DNA of 62,000 bases from Gnetum montanum (lineage: Eukaryota; Streptophyta; Gnetopsida; Gnetales; Gnetaceae). Positions 45,320 to 56,399 of this stretch are shown here, in pieces. The position numbers and the translations under genes were made by a program. Each line of letters begins with the position of its first letter. The first letter of the stretch is position 1. The notes under the pieces were generated by a model. The model was not told the origin of the DNA. It worked only from the letters and a program-made list of their open reading frames with translations, and made no database searches. Location of the stretch: positions 771,773 through 833,772 of the forward strand of contig MNCI01015796.1 in assembly GCA_015680685.1 (NCBI GenBank), written 5' to 3'.

Positions 45320-46990
45320 ATGGACGAAACTTTACCTGCACTCCTAGTTTTAACAGGCCCCTAAGGGGAAATCGTTAGACAACTTGATCCCACACTAGTA
45401 GAAATTAACCTTGCCCTCGATGACGCAACCATAGCCATGTCAGAAACATCTCAAGACTGGCCAGAACAATCGACGTGCATGCTAGATCTGGAAGCCAGAG
45501 ATGTAACCGAGGATCCCCTTAATGAGGTCTTTGTGGTTACGCATAAGGGTGAGACTAAAACTCTTAAGGTTAGTTCTTTACTAGACCAAAAGGTACATGA
45601 TAACATAAAGCAGGTCATCCAAAACAACATCACAGTGTTTGCATGGTCATACGAAGATATGCCGGGACTAAATCCAAGATTAATACAGCACAACATAATT
45701 CTAGATCCCCATATCAAAGCAATTAAACAGAAAGCCCAGAAAATAAAGCCAAAAGTTGCGCTAGCAGTGCGTGATGAGATTACCAAACTGTACCAGGCTA
45801 GTTTTATTCGTGCGGTCGATTACTCAGACTGGGTATCTAATATTGTAGTTGTTCCTAAAAAGACTGGAGGGATACGCATCTGCATAGACTTCTGAGACTT
45901 GAACAAAGCTACAATCAAGGATAATTTCCCATTACCGAGTATCGACCAACTAGTGGATACAACTGCTAGGCATGTACTTTTATCCTTCATGGATGGCTTC
46001 TCAGGCTACAACCAAATATGCATCAACCCAGAACACCAGCTGACAACTACCTTCATGACACCCTGGGGGACCTTTTGCTACACCATGATGCCTTTTGGGT
46101 TAAAAAATGCTGGAGCTACGCATCAACGAGCTATGACGTACATATTTAGCGATTACCTCCTAAGGAGACTGAATGATTATGTTGATGATATAGCTATTAA
46201 GTCTATAAGGTCAGAAGATCATTCAGAGGATCTGGAGTTAGTCCTCAAAAGATGCTCTAAATACGACCTCCAGCTCAACCCAAAGAAGTGCATATTCGGA
46301 GTCAAAACTGGACGCATGCTCGTGTTTGTGGTATCGGAAACTGGTATACGAGTAGACCCTGACAAAGTCAAAGCCATTGTTGAATTGACACCCCCTACAA
46401 ATCTCAAGCAATTACGTGGTTTGCAAGGGAGGCTACAATTTATCAGGCAGTTCATCTCGAGACTAACAGATAAGTTACACCCTATGCAGCACTTGCTTAA
46501 AAAGGGGGTTAATTTTGAATGGACAGACGATTGTCAGCGTGCGTTTGACAGCTTGAAGCAAGAACTTCAATGTTTGCCAACAGTATTTCTGTCACAAAGG
46601 GATCAACCATTTTACATTTACCTCGCAACATCAGACGTAGCCTTAGCTGCATTACTCTGTCAAAAGAGAGATGATGGGTCAGAAGTACCCATATATTACT
46701 TGAGTCATGCTCTATGTGCGTATGAAACGAGGTACAATGAAGTAGAGTGTAATTGCTTAGCGTTAGTGTTTACGCTCAAAAAGTACAGACATTATCTCTT
46801 TCATAGCCAGGTCAACATAATCTGCAAAAATAACATCCTTAGGGCTATTACGCATAATCTGTACGAAAGTAGTAAAATAGCTCGTTGGAAAGCTATCATG
46901 GCAGAATTCGATCTACGTTATATTGGTCAATCTTCTACAAAAGGCCAAGCGATAGTTGACCAATTAATAACCTCGCCTATTGACAGTTAG
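45320..46990 (+). pseudogene. Reverse transcriptase and RNase H of element A
   Basis: A single frame begins at ATG 45320 (MDETLPALLVLTGP), with stops near 45362, 45893 (CGA to TGA type) and 46988. RT motifs are WVSNIVVVPKKTGGIRICIDF before 45893, LSFMDGFSGYNQI (first catalytic Asp) near 45990, TPWGTFCYTMMPFGLKNAG around 46060-46110, and the YVDD box at 46178-46189. The thumb and connection follow. The RT-linked RNase H spans about 46600-46870 (PIYYLSHAL, RYNEVE). No frameshift was found, so the damage is only point stops. It would copy element RNA to DNA. Confidence 0.9.
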
Positions 46991-47640
46991 GCAACCATAG
47001 AGCCTGAATTTCTGGATGAGCATGTACAGAGTTTAAGCCTTGTTTTAACAGGCCTTGAAGCAACGTTATATTCTGATGGAGCTTCAACCACTAGAGGCGG
47101 TAGTGCCGCCACAGTCATTATGCTATCACCTGAGGATGTGCATCTTCACGCTTACCGCTTGACCTTTCCTTGTACAAACAATGTGGTAGAGTAGGAGGGA
47201 CTCCTCAGGGGATTACAAACAGCCAAAGAGCTTGATGTTCGACACTTGGCGATTAGTGGCGATTCGATGCTTATTATAAATCAAATCACAGGAGTCTACG
47301 CCTACAAAGCTGTACATTTATAGCCCTACTGCAATATGGCTAAAGATCTTCTGAAGCAGTTCACAACGATCGATGCCCAACACGTACCCCGAAACGATAA
47401 CACACTAGCCGATGCACTGGCTACATTAGCTTTAAATGTGCCGTTGCACCTATTCGACACCTGTCCTGCATTAATAATAGATTGTACAGATCTTATCATT
47501 CAAGCAGCGCGAATATCTTCATTGCTCAAGGATAGAACGCCAGAGTGGTACGACAACATTAAAACTTACCTCTTGCATGGAGAACCACCACACGAGTTAA
47601 CACGTGCACATAAAGACGCTATTCGCAAGCGAGCTAGGTA
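46991..47640 (+). pseudogene. Second (archaeal-type) RNase H of element A
   Basis: Same frame as RT. YSDGASTTRGGSAATVIM near 47070-47130 carries the first Asp, then VVE-stop-EGLLRGLQTAKEL near 47190, and HVPRNDNTLADALATLA near 47380-47430 with the catalytic Asp and Ala-Asp. Stops lie near 47194, 47321 and 47639. A second RNase H between the RT-linked RNase H and integrase is diagnostic of the Tat lineage of plant Ty3 elements. The same domain is present, more decayed, in element B. Confidence 0.85.
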
Positions 47641-48582
47641 GTACGTCATCATAGGAGAGAGTACCCTCTGTAAACGCTCTTTTGATGGAGTACTGCTTAC
47701 CTACGTTAACAAAGACCAGGCGCAACGTATAGTCGGTGAAGTCCATGAGGGATTATGCGGAGGACACGTAGCACCATGAGCCATGGCCTCTAAAATCTGT
47801 CGCTTAGGGTATTATTGGCCATACATGGAAAAAGATTATCTTACAAAGGTTAAAATGTGTGACATGTGTCAACGTTACGTGAACCTTATACACGTGTCGC
47901 CTACAGAACTACACACGACTCAGATAACATGGCCCTTTCAACGATGGGGATTAGACATTATAGGGCCTATCACACCGAAATCTTCCGTAGGTCATAGCTT
48001 CATAATCACCGCCACTGAGTACTTCACGAAGTGGGTGGAAGCCATCCCTTTGCGAAAGATCACGTCACAACAGATCTGTCACTTCATTCTAAATAACATT
48101 GTAACCAGATTTCGCCTCCCGATGACTATCGTGATCGACAATGGGCCACAGTTTAGTAGTCTGGAAACCAAATCCTTTTGTGACAATCTTGGCATCAAAC
48201 AATCTTTTTCCTCACCTTATTACCCGCAAGCGAATGGTCAAGCTGAAGCGACAAACAAGGTCATTATCAACTTACTCAAGAAAATGCTCGACAACAATAA
48301 GAGACGGTGGTAGGAAAAAGATCCTCTATGTGCTATGGGCGTATCATACCACATGCAAAACAGCTACAGATAGTATGCCCTATAGCCNGACATCCTATTA
48401 AGAAAGGAGATTTGGTTCTCAAGGTCATTCGTGAACCAGTAGGCAAGTTCTCTGCAAACTGGGAAGGCCCTTTCTTGGTAGTTGATGTTTATGGTAACGA
48501 CACATTCAAGCTAGCAGATATCAATGGTAATGAGTTACCGAATCCTATGAATCATATATATCCGAAGCGATACTACATTTAA
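47641..48582 (+). pseudogene. Integrase of element A, with a missing segment at a single N
   Basis: The zinc-binding part has His residues in EVHEGLCGGHV and Cys in KVKMCDMCQRY. The core triad is visible: RWGLDIIGP (Asp), VIDNGPQFSS (Asp) and YPQANGQAEATNK (Glu). Stops lie near 47777 and 48311. After the N at 48388 the C-terminal part resumes in another frame (KKGDLVLKVIREPVGKFSAN, then NHIYPKRYYI, stop at 48582). Compared with element B, about 200 bases are missing at the N. Confidence 0.88.
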
Positions 48583-48614
48583 CTGCATATCTAGTGTTAA
48601 CATCAGGCATGGCA

Positions 48615-49185
48615 ACCATCGTCTGCTAAGACGCTAAACTGGCAACAATCGTCCGTTACGACATAAAACTGGCACTCTCTTCACGTGTCCGCCATGACGC
48701 TAAACTGGCACTGATCATTCGCTACGACGTAAAACTAGCACTGCTTGCACGTGTCCGCCACGACGCTAAACTGGCAACAATCGTCTGCCACAACGTAAAA
48801 TTAGCAAGTTGCAATCATCTACTACGACGTAAAACTAGCAGTGTTGTACAAGTTCGCCAAGACGTAAAACTGGTATTTTCTGCACACATCCGCCACGACG
48901 CTAAACTGGCATCGGCTGTCTGCCAAGACATAAAACTAGCACAGGTGAGTATCCGTCTACTGAGACGTGAAACCAGCATAGATTTGTCCCTAGGTCACGA
49001 CATGAAACTGGCATCCACAGCACGGTTTGCTAAGACCATAAATAAGCTCTACCACTGTCTGCTACGACGTAAAACTAGCACTTTTCAGTCCGCCCAGACT
49101 TTAAACTGGAACCATGGTCTGCTGAGACTTAAAACCAGCAACGACAATCTACCAGGACTTGAAACTGGGACTTCCAGACCACCAA
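48615..49185 (+). repeat. Tandem repeat downstream of integrase in element A
   Basis: About fifteen imperfect units of 36-40 bases with the conserved core CGCYACGACGTAAAACTGGCA and a variable spacer. It shares the TAAAACTRGCA core with the repeats upstream of the antisense gene. Tandem repeats in the 3' untranslated part are known in Tat/Ogre elements. Confidence 0.9.
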
Positions 49186-49742
49186 CATAAGAACCAAGCG
49201 AGCGTAATCGTCTCTATGTAGCTGCAAAACAAATGGGGTGGGATGTTGGGATAGCCTCAGCATTGCTACCTCATAGGCATTTTGCTGATTCCTCGGATAT
49301 GCTAAAAGGCATACTACTGACCCCTTGGAGATGCCATCACTGCACCCACTGCAACGGTGACACCTCTGAGAGTTTAGTTTCACTGTCCGGAGCCCTAAAG
49401 GGGTTCTCATCGACCACAACCTTGAGGATCTCTGCTCATCATCACTATCAAGCTTTGGCTTCACAGATTCACCTAGCTGGTTCTTTGCGTAACCATTCGG
49501 GTGCGATGAGTCTGATAGTCTTTGGCGGTGATATGCTAGGCCGAGCATCAACGGTGAAGACCCTGGCCTCGTGCTACAGTTTCTCCTTCACGGCCCACTC
49601 ACTCTGTCTCGCCCCAAATGGTACTTGTTTCAACAATCTCTCTGGTGATTCGACCGAGCAATGGTGCCCTCTATTTTCTTCTTTGGTTGTAGGTTACTTG
49701 TTATGGGGATGTTGTTCAAAGGTGCGTTCATCTGAGCGGTGA
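49129..49742. other. Unassigned open region before the 3' LTR of element A
   Basis: A 169-codon open frame on the plus strand (49233-49742) and a 140-codon frame on the minus strand (49129-49551) overlap. Neither resembles a protein I know, and I cannot tell which, if either, is coding. Base composition is balanced and CpG-rich, unlike the rest of the window. Extra ORFs are known between pol and the 3' LTR in Tat elements. Confidence 0.3.
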
Positions 49743-50374
49743 AGTACAGACAACGTTTTGAGATGGCCGCCTAGGCTAGCCTGTCCACTCAGGAGTGCAT
49801 CCCTGTTTTTCCCATAATCCTACCTCTAACTCTTACTTCCCTACATCTCCACCATCTGTTTCCCTTACGCAAAACGTGCATACGTAGCATATGCTTTCCG
49901 CATTTGCATTACAATCAAGTCCATAAACTGGCGTAACGCAACTCGCCTATTGGACGCCAAAAAAAATGTGGGTTGGCAAAATGGATGAAACAAAACTCAT
50001 TCAGGTAACACAGACGCAACACAATTCGTCTAGGCAAGCCCCTTCATCTACAAAATGACGGCATAACTCCATGCAAACGCAATCGTAGGAGAAAGCCTAA
50101 GTGCTCACTCCTTTGCATCTTCCCTGAACCTCATTTGCATCTTCCCCAAACCTCACTTGAGTCTTCCCCAAACCTTTTTCCTCTTACCTTTGTAAGAATT
50201 CTTTCCCATATCCTTCTATCCTCTGCTTCCCTCATTTCTGCACTTCTTCATTGACAAGGCGACACCTGAGCAATCATTGATGAACGCTGTTGGTACTTTT
50301 ACCCATCCAGTGTTTCATATTCTTTGTCGATGTCTTTCGGGTAAGCCCTCTAAACGTCAACAAAGAGGGGCCAT
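49743..50374 (+). other. 3' untranslated region and polypurine tract of element A
   Basis: No ORF. Three near-identical CTTCCC-type phrases at 50110-50180 (catcttccctgaacctcattt and the like) form a short tandem duplication. The purine tract acaaagagggg (50360-50370) precedes the LTR start at 50375. Element B has the same phrase at 54988-54998. Confidence 0.65.
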
Positions 50375-51969
50375 TGAAACACCATGGAAATTATGAATCG
50401 ACCTAAGGTGAAGATTCATGATTCGGGCGAAAAGTTGGCGATAGAAATCTAGAAAATAGAAGGTAAAGAGGCACACAACATCAAGTCTCCAAGTCTCTTA
50501 CAGATTTCCACCTCACTTTGTTTTCTCTCTTTACGCTACATTACACAACATAACGTAGTGTCGCTCAGCGTAACTCTATTTAACATAGCCCAATATCAGG
50601 AAGTAACTTACTTCGGCAATTTTGATGAAGTTTAAAGTTTAAAGACTTGTCACATATTTTGCTAAGTCTTTTGTTCAGGGCTGAGCTTACGCTCCGTTAC
50701 GCAGAGTAGCGTAACGAGCTTCAAAGAAAGCAAAGTCAGAGTCCAAGGAAGCGCAGCAGATTGATTTCTTCTTTTTTGCAGATTGATCGCTTTACGCTCA
50801 TTATGCTACGCAGCGTAAAAAAGTGTAATTTATTGTAAATTTGACCATTTTTATGCTCCATTACGCTTTGCGGCATAAAGGAGCGTAAAATAGCTTGAAT
50901 CAACTACTTCCATGCTCTGTTACGCTCTGCCACGTGACGCAGCGTAAACGAGCGTAATACAGCCTAAAGCTGGCTAAAGTAGTACTAGATACACACTTGC
51001 TATCCACATGCATGATACACTGATGAGCGTATTGTGCGTAATCATGAAGCGGCTTCAGCGGAAGTGGTTGACAGCGTACTTTGCCCCCTTTTCCAAAAGA
51101 TGTGATGCGACATGACCAGTTTCAACATAAAGTTTGCCAAGTCAATGGTATTTTGAAGGTTGAGACATGTGTCATCAGGACCATGCCTTCTCCACGTACT
51201 ACCAAACCTATAAATACTCCAGTTGGCGAAGATCTAAAGGGGGATCATCTTGGGCTCTTTTGGCAGCATCACCTTTTGAGCAGAGACGGAAGACATTTGC
51301 TTGAGCATTGGTAGCAGGAGCAATCAATCCTTTGGCGAAAATACAGTTCTCTCCATTGACAATCATTGGCAGTTTTGAGCAGAGGCTACCCAAGGTAGAG
51401 GGAGCAGATCAGAGATTGAGAGATTATCTGGTATGGTCGACAAGATCTATTGATCAGAAATAGTTGATCGATAGACATCCAAGCTTGACCATCCTTGCAT
51501 CCCATCTTTGGCTTACGAGGTAGACCAAGCTTCATTCTGTACTCCTTGTTGAACAGTTTTCTTGTTATTTTGTGTATGCTTCGCACAAGATAAGCAGAGT
51601 TTGCCATTGGAACTTTGTATACAATATACTCAGTTTCCGGGTCAAAACATAGATCTTGGAATTGCACATTCGTCTTAAACCCGATCCTCCTTGTCGCGTT
51701 GACGTTGCCATTATTTCAATTCATTTACATCTTTTTCTACTCCTTTCATGGTTTATCGAGTCAAATTGTTTCATGGAATATCTAATACACATATTATCAC
51801 ACTATTCATCAATTTACTGATTGAGTAAGTCCTTGTCTGATCGACAAGACCGTTCAGGGCACCGTGGATTCGTTTTCTCTAGCATGGCCCTCACACGGAT
51901 CCGTGGTTAAGACTGTGTACACGGGTTTCGTTTGGTATTTTCCAGTGACCGAAGTTTTCCGTCGTTACA
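50375..51969 (+). repeat. 3' LTR of element A (1595 bp)
   Basis: It starts TGAAACACCATGG and ends GTTACA. The TATA-like box is at 51209-51215. It matches 34518-36114 over its full length. Confidence 0.93.
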
Positions 51970-51974
51970 GACAT

Positions 51975-54780
51975 GCCTTGTTGTCCTTTATGGATGGATT
52001 CTTAAGATATAACCAAATTAGGATCAACCCATAGCACCAACTTAGCACAACCTTTATGACCCCACGAGGTACCTTTTGTTATACCATGATGCCCTTTGGC
52101 CTTAAGAATGCTAAAGCAACATACCAAAGAACCATGACCTATATCTTCAGTGATTACATGTTATGTTTGCTTAATGATTATGTAGATGGCATAGTTGTAA
52201 AGTCTAAAATAGCTAATGATCATGCTAATGATCTAGACCTTGTGCTTAAACAATGCCTCAAATACAAGCTTAGGGTCAATCCTAAGAAGTGTGTCTTCAG
52301 TGTCAAGACCAATAAGATGCTTGACTTTGTAGTCTCTGAGGTAGGGATACACGTAGATCCTGATAAGGCTAAGGCCATATCCAAATGGGTAGCACCTACC
52401 AACCTTAAAGATCTTTAGGGGTTACAATGTAGGCTACAATTTATTCGTAGGTTTCTCGCTAGGCTTATGGATAAGTTACACCCCATGCACCCCTTACTTA
52501 AGAAAGGAGTTCACTATGAGTGGATGGCTCAATGCCAAGAAGCCTTTGAAAACCTTAAGCAAGAATTAACATAGCCACCTATAGTCTATCCTCCACAAAA
52601 AATAAACCCATTCTACATTTATCTCACCATTTCTGATACATCCATTTCCTCTCTACTCTATCAGAAATGTGATGATGGAGCAAAAATGCCTATGTAGTAC
52701 CTTATCCATGAATTAGTAGCCCACGAGACCTGATACACTAAAGTGGAGAAGCATTGTCTAGCAATATTCTTCTCTTTGAAAAAATGAAGACATTGCCTCT
52801 TTAGAAGCCAAGTCAATGTAATTTGCAAGGACAACATACTCAGAAACATAATGACCAACATCTATGAAAGTAGCTATATAGCCCGATGGAAAGCCATAAC
52901 CGTAGAGTTCAACCTCCATTACATTTCTCAATCCTCAAAAAAAGGTCAAGTTATAGCTGTACAGCTCACAGTTTCACTAGTTGATGACCAAGTAGCCATA
53001 GACCCTGAGCTCCTTGATGAACACATTACCACAATTATCCAAGTACCTAAAGGTTATAACGTAATCATGAACTTTAATTGAGCTTCAACTACCCATGGGG
53101 CTAGTGCTGCTACTATCATAATGTTTCATCTAGTGAAATCCAACCCTTTACCTATCATTTTGGATTCCCATGTGCTAAAAACATAGCAAAATATGAGGGT
53201 TTGATCAAAGGGGTGATAATAGCTCATGCCCTAGGAATTAGATACCTATCCAGCAAAGGAAATTCACAACTCGTGGTTAACCAAGCAAATAAAGTCTATG
53301 CATTTACAACCTTACTGTGACCTCGGAAAGTAATTATTACAACAATTCATAGATGTTGGTATCAAACACATACCTCAAAACAAAAACACCATAGTTGATG
53401 CAATTGCAACATTAGCCCTTAGTGTGATGCTAGATGTGTTTAGCAAGTTACCTACCTTAACTGTGGATTGCACTACTCCCATTACACAAAACATTAAGGA
53501 TATCTTTATGGTCATCATTCATATTGCCCCTCCCAAGGAGTGGTATGAAGATATCAAATTTTACCTTATGCATGGTGAATCCTCACAAGGCCTGACTACT
53601 TCTTAGAAGGATACCATATGCAAGCGGTCAAAATAGTATGTCATTGTAGGTGATAACACATTATGTCATTGATCCTATGATGGCATACTCCTAAAGTTCT
53701 TAGGCAAAAATGAAGTCAAAATAGTCCTATAGGAGGTTCATGAGGGTGTTTGTGAGGAACATATAGGACCTAGAGCCATGGCCACTAAGATTAGATGGTT
53801 AGGCTAATATTGGCCCCATATGAAAATTGACTACCTACAAAAGGTTAAGTGATGTGAAACATGCTAATGATATAGCAACCTAATACATGTATCACCAATT
53901 AAGTTGCATACGACCTAGATAACATGGTCATTTCAATGATGGGGATTGGATATCATTGGACCCATAACACCCAAATCTACCACAGGGCATAGCTTTATCA
54001 TCACCACAACCAAATACTTTGCCAAGGGGGTTGAAGCTATTCTCCTAATGAAGACAACATCTGAACAAGTTTTTAAGTTTATCCTAGACAACATTGTAGC
54101 TCGTTTTGACATACCCATGATCATAGTTACAAATAATGGACCTCAATTCAGTAGCCAAGAAACCAAGGATTTTTATCACAATTTAGGCATTAGGCATTCT
54201 TTCTTGTCACCTTACTACCCCCCAAGCCAATGAACAAGTAGAAGTGAGCAACAAGGCCATCCTCAACTTGCTCAAGAAGATGCTCAACAATGGTAAGTGG
54301 AAGTGGCATGAGTAGGTTATCCATGCACTATGGGCATATAGAACAACCTACCGCATGGCAATTAGCATGACCCCTTATAGCCTTGTTTATGGTTCTAAAG
54401 TTGTTTTATCTCTTGAATTACATGTATCATCACTCTGAGTAGCCTTGACCGACTTCATCAATGACGAGTAGAGCAAGGAGTTGTGGATAATAGTGTTGGA
54501 TTTAGTGGAAGAGTGCCTTATGCAAGTGCTTGCTTACATTGAGCACTATAAAGAGAAGCAAAAGAAACAACATCACCATAACTTGACCATGCATAAGATC
54601 AAGGAGGGGAACCCCATCCTCAAGGTCATTAATGAGCATGTGGACAAATTCTTAGCCAACTAGGAAGGGTCCTTCTTTGTCACCAAAGCCTATGGAAATT
54701 GAGCATTCAAAATAGCCAACATGCATGGGAGTGACCTAGCCAATTTGGTCAATCATTCTATCTGAAACCATACTACATGT
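51975..54780 (+). pseudogene. Element B, right part of pol: RT, RNase H, second RNase H and integrase
   Basis: It continues the RT cut at 34512: LLSFMDGFLRYNQI, then TPRGTFCYTMMPFGLKNAK and NDYVDGIVVK, in which the YVDD box is mutated to YVDG. RNase H words occur at 52600-52900. The archaeal-type RNase H is decayed at about 53080-53420 (WASTTHGASAA-like and NKNTIVDAIATLA words). Integrase lies at 53720-54330 (DIIGPITPKSTTGHSF, then VTNNGPQFSS, where the second catalytic Asp has become Asn). The C-terminal domain runs to about 54770. Many stops and several frameshifts. It aligns along its whole length with element A. Confidence 0.88.
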
Positions 54781-54817
54781 AGCCGACTAATTATCAAAAA
54801 GAGAGCCTACTTTCAAT

Positions 54818-54871
54818 GGCTTACCAAGGCTTTAAATTGGTACATGGCCCACCATAGCCTTAAACTACCAA
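54818..54871 (+). repeat. Two residual tandem-repeat units after integrase in element B
   Basis: Words ttaccaaggctttaaattgg and caccatagccttaaactacc match decayed units of the repeat found after integrase in element A. Confidence 0.6.
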
Positions 54872-55002
54872 CATCGATGACCTAGATACCCTGGTTCTCA
54901 TGTGGCCTCTATGCATTGTAGTGTTATAATATGCAGTGGTGTTTTGTATTCTTTGTCGATGCCTCTTAGGTCAATCGTTCATACACCAATAAAGAGGGGC
55001 CA

Positions 55003-56390
55003 TTGAAACACCATAAAATTTTGTATATCATAACCAATCTTCATCATGTAGCTTTCACCCCATGAAACTTGAGGCAAATTTTCATTATAAATGTGAAAAT
55101 TGTAACCCACAATGGGAAATTTCTCATACTTTATACTTTTGAGGCTGAAAAATGCCTCATAAATGGTTAAAGCCTCATTCCCTAAGTGAAAAAAGTCACC
55201 TAGTATCTATGTTTAGGCTTGGTGGGGTCACAAATGCCTTTTGGAATTCCAAAAAAGGTAATTTGATGGGTTTTATGGGGGTAGACATTTTTCTATGCTA
55301 AAATAACATGTAGGGGGGGTAGATCTCACCTACCTGCAATGTGGAAGGATGGGGGGTTTGAAAAATTTTCCCCCTTCAATGTGGAGACCAAAGGAACATT
55401 TTGGAAACTTCCAACCCCCCCCCCCCCCCCCCCCCTACATTGTGCAAAACCCAAATCCCCAACATAGAAGCAACAAGAAGTAAAATTCATCAACTCATGC
55501 ACTTCAACATTGACTAACCACTTCAACAAGCATGGTCTAGAGTTCATCATGGAAGATTCATCTATAGTGTGGAAGGGGTACCTTGGTTACTATTTTTAGT
55601 AAATAGAATGGCCATGGGGGAAAGAACTTACTATTTTTTATAACCGCCAAGCAAAATTACATCAAAATTTGTAGCCATTTTTGTAGCCAATTTTCAGGCC
55701 CATTCATGGCCCAGAGATCCTATAAAAGACAACCTCAAACACCATTGAAGGATTGGGTGTTCTTTACAAGTTAAGCAACTTTTGGCCATACAAGCAATTT
55801 TGGTTCTAGAATTTTTCAACAAGCTCCACATTTTTGACAAGGTTGATCAAAATTTTGAAAAAGTAATTTTTAGCAACAATATTCACAAATAGAACTCCAC
55901 ATCTAGGGCATTTTCAAGCACTCAAGAGCTCTTGCAAGTTCCCATACTTGCAATCTCTTGAACCACAATGTGGAAGCATTGAGGCCTTGAGACTTGGTGG
56001 ACTTTGGTGCTAACACTACACTTTTTGGATTCCAAACTTAGTGTGGAGCAATCTAACATCCAAATATTCATCCTTTCACACCCCCCAGCAGTGACCAAGT
56101 TGCAGATCCAAGGTTGCAGTAGTGAACTTGGCACCCAGGAGTGGAGTAGATTCTCTCAACTTCAATGGGCTTCGAACTCTTGTACAAGTGGATCTCTTTT
56201 TTGCTCATCCAAGCACCATTTTTTATACACATTTCTCTAACTTATTCTTTATTATCTTCTCAATAAATTTTTAAGTTTTGAGTTTTATGTTTAATAGTAT
56301 GTGCCCAAGCTTGCAACAATAAACACTCAAAATAGAACATGATAAAGTGTGCATTAGGGTTACCCTCATCATTGTACTTTATCAATTAAG
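55003..56390 (+). repeat. 3' LTR of element B, right end truncated
   Basis: After the purine tract aataaagaggggccat the LTR starts TGAAACACCATAAAA. Only about the first ten bases agree with the LTR of element A. A TATA-like CCTATAAAAG is at 55709-55718. U3 (55040-55280) matches the reverse complement of about 59380-59630 in element C. A run of 21 C stands at 55415-55435. The right end is approximate; it runs into element C gag. Confidence 0.7.
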
Positions 56391-56399
56391 GTATAGGGA

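Larger units (their letters stand above)
34518..51969 (+). mobile_element. Element A: complete 17.4-kb Tat/Ogre-like Ty3 retrotransposon nested in element B
   Basis: LTRs 34518-36114 and 50375-51969, gag 36368-39300, protease to 40178, a minus-strand spliced gene 40771 to about 44430, then RT, RNase H, archaeal-type RNase H and integrase at 45320-48582, a tandem repeat and the purine tract. Two RNase H domains and the large size place it in the Tat lineage (Tat/Ogre/Retand/Grande group). Compared with its neighbours it is rich in CpG and in the words TACGC/GCGTA. The coding regions carry several stops, mostly explainable as CAG to TAG or CGA to TGA, so it is dead but comparatively young. Confidence 0.93.
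34513..51974. repeat. Target-site duplication GACAT of element A
   Basis: GACAT at 34513-34517 directly before the left LTR and at 51970-51974 directly after the right LTR. Removing A and one GACAT restores an uninterrupted RT reading frame in element B (D-G-H-A-L-L-S), which confirms the ends. Confidence 0.93.

Noticed and set aside
48600-49190. Spaced repeats considered as a CRISPR array
   Set aside because: Units are imperfect, spacers are not unique, the context is a plant retrotransposon, and the same core occurs elsewhere in related elements. It is a tandem repeat.
56004-56240. 78-codon plus frame in the R-U5 part of the element B LTR
   Set aside because: No homology, inside an LTR, with an equally long antisense frame; not a supported gene.
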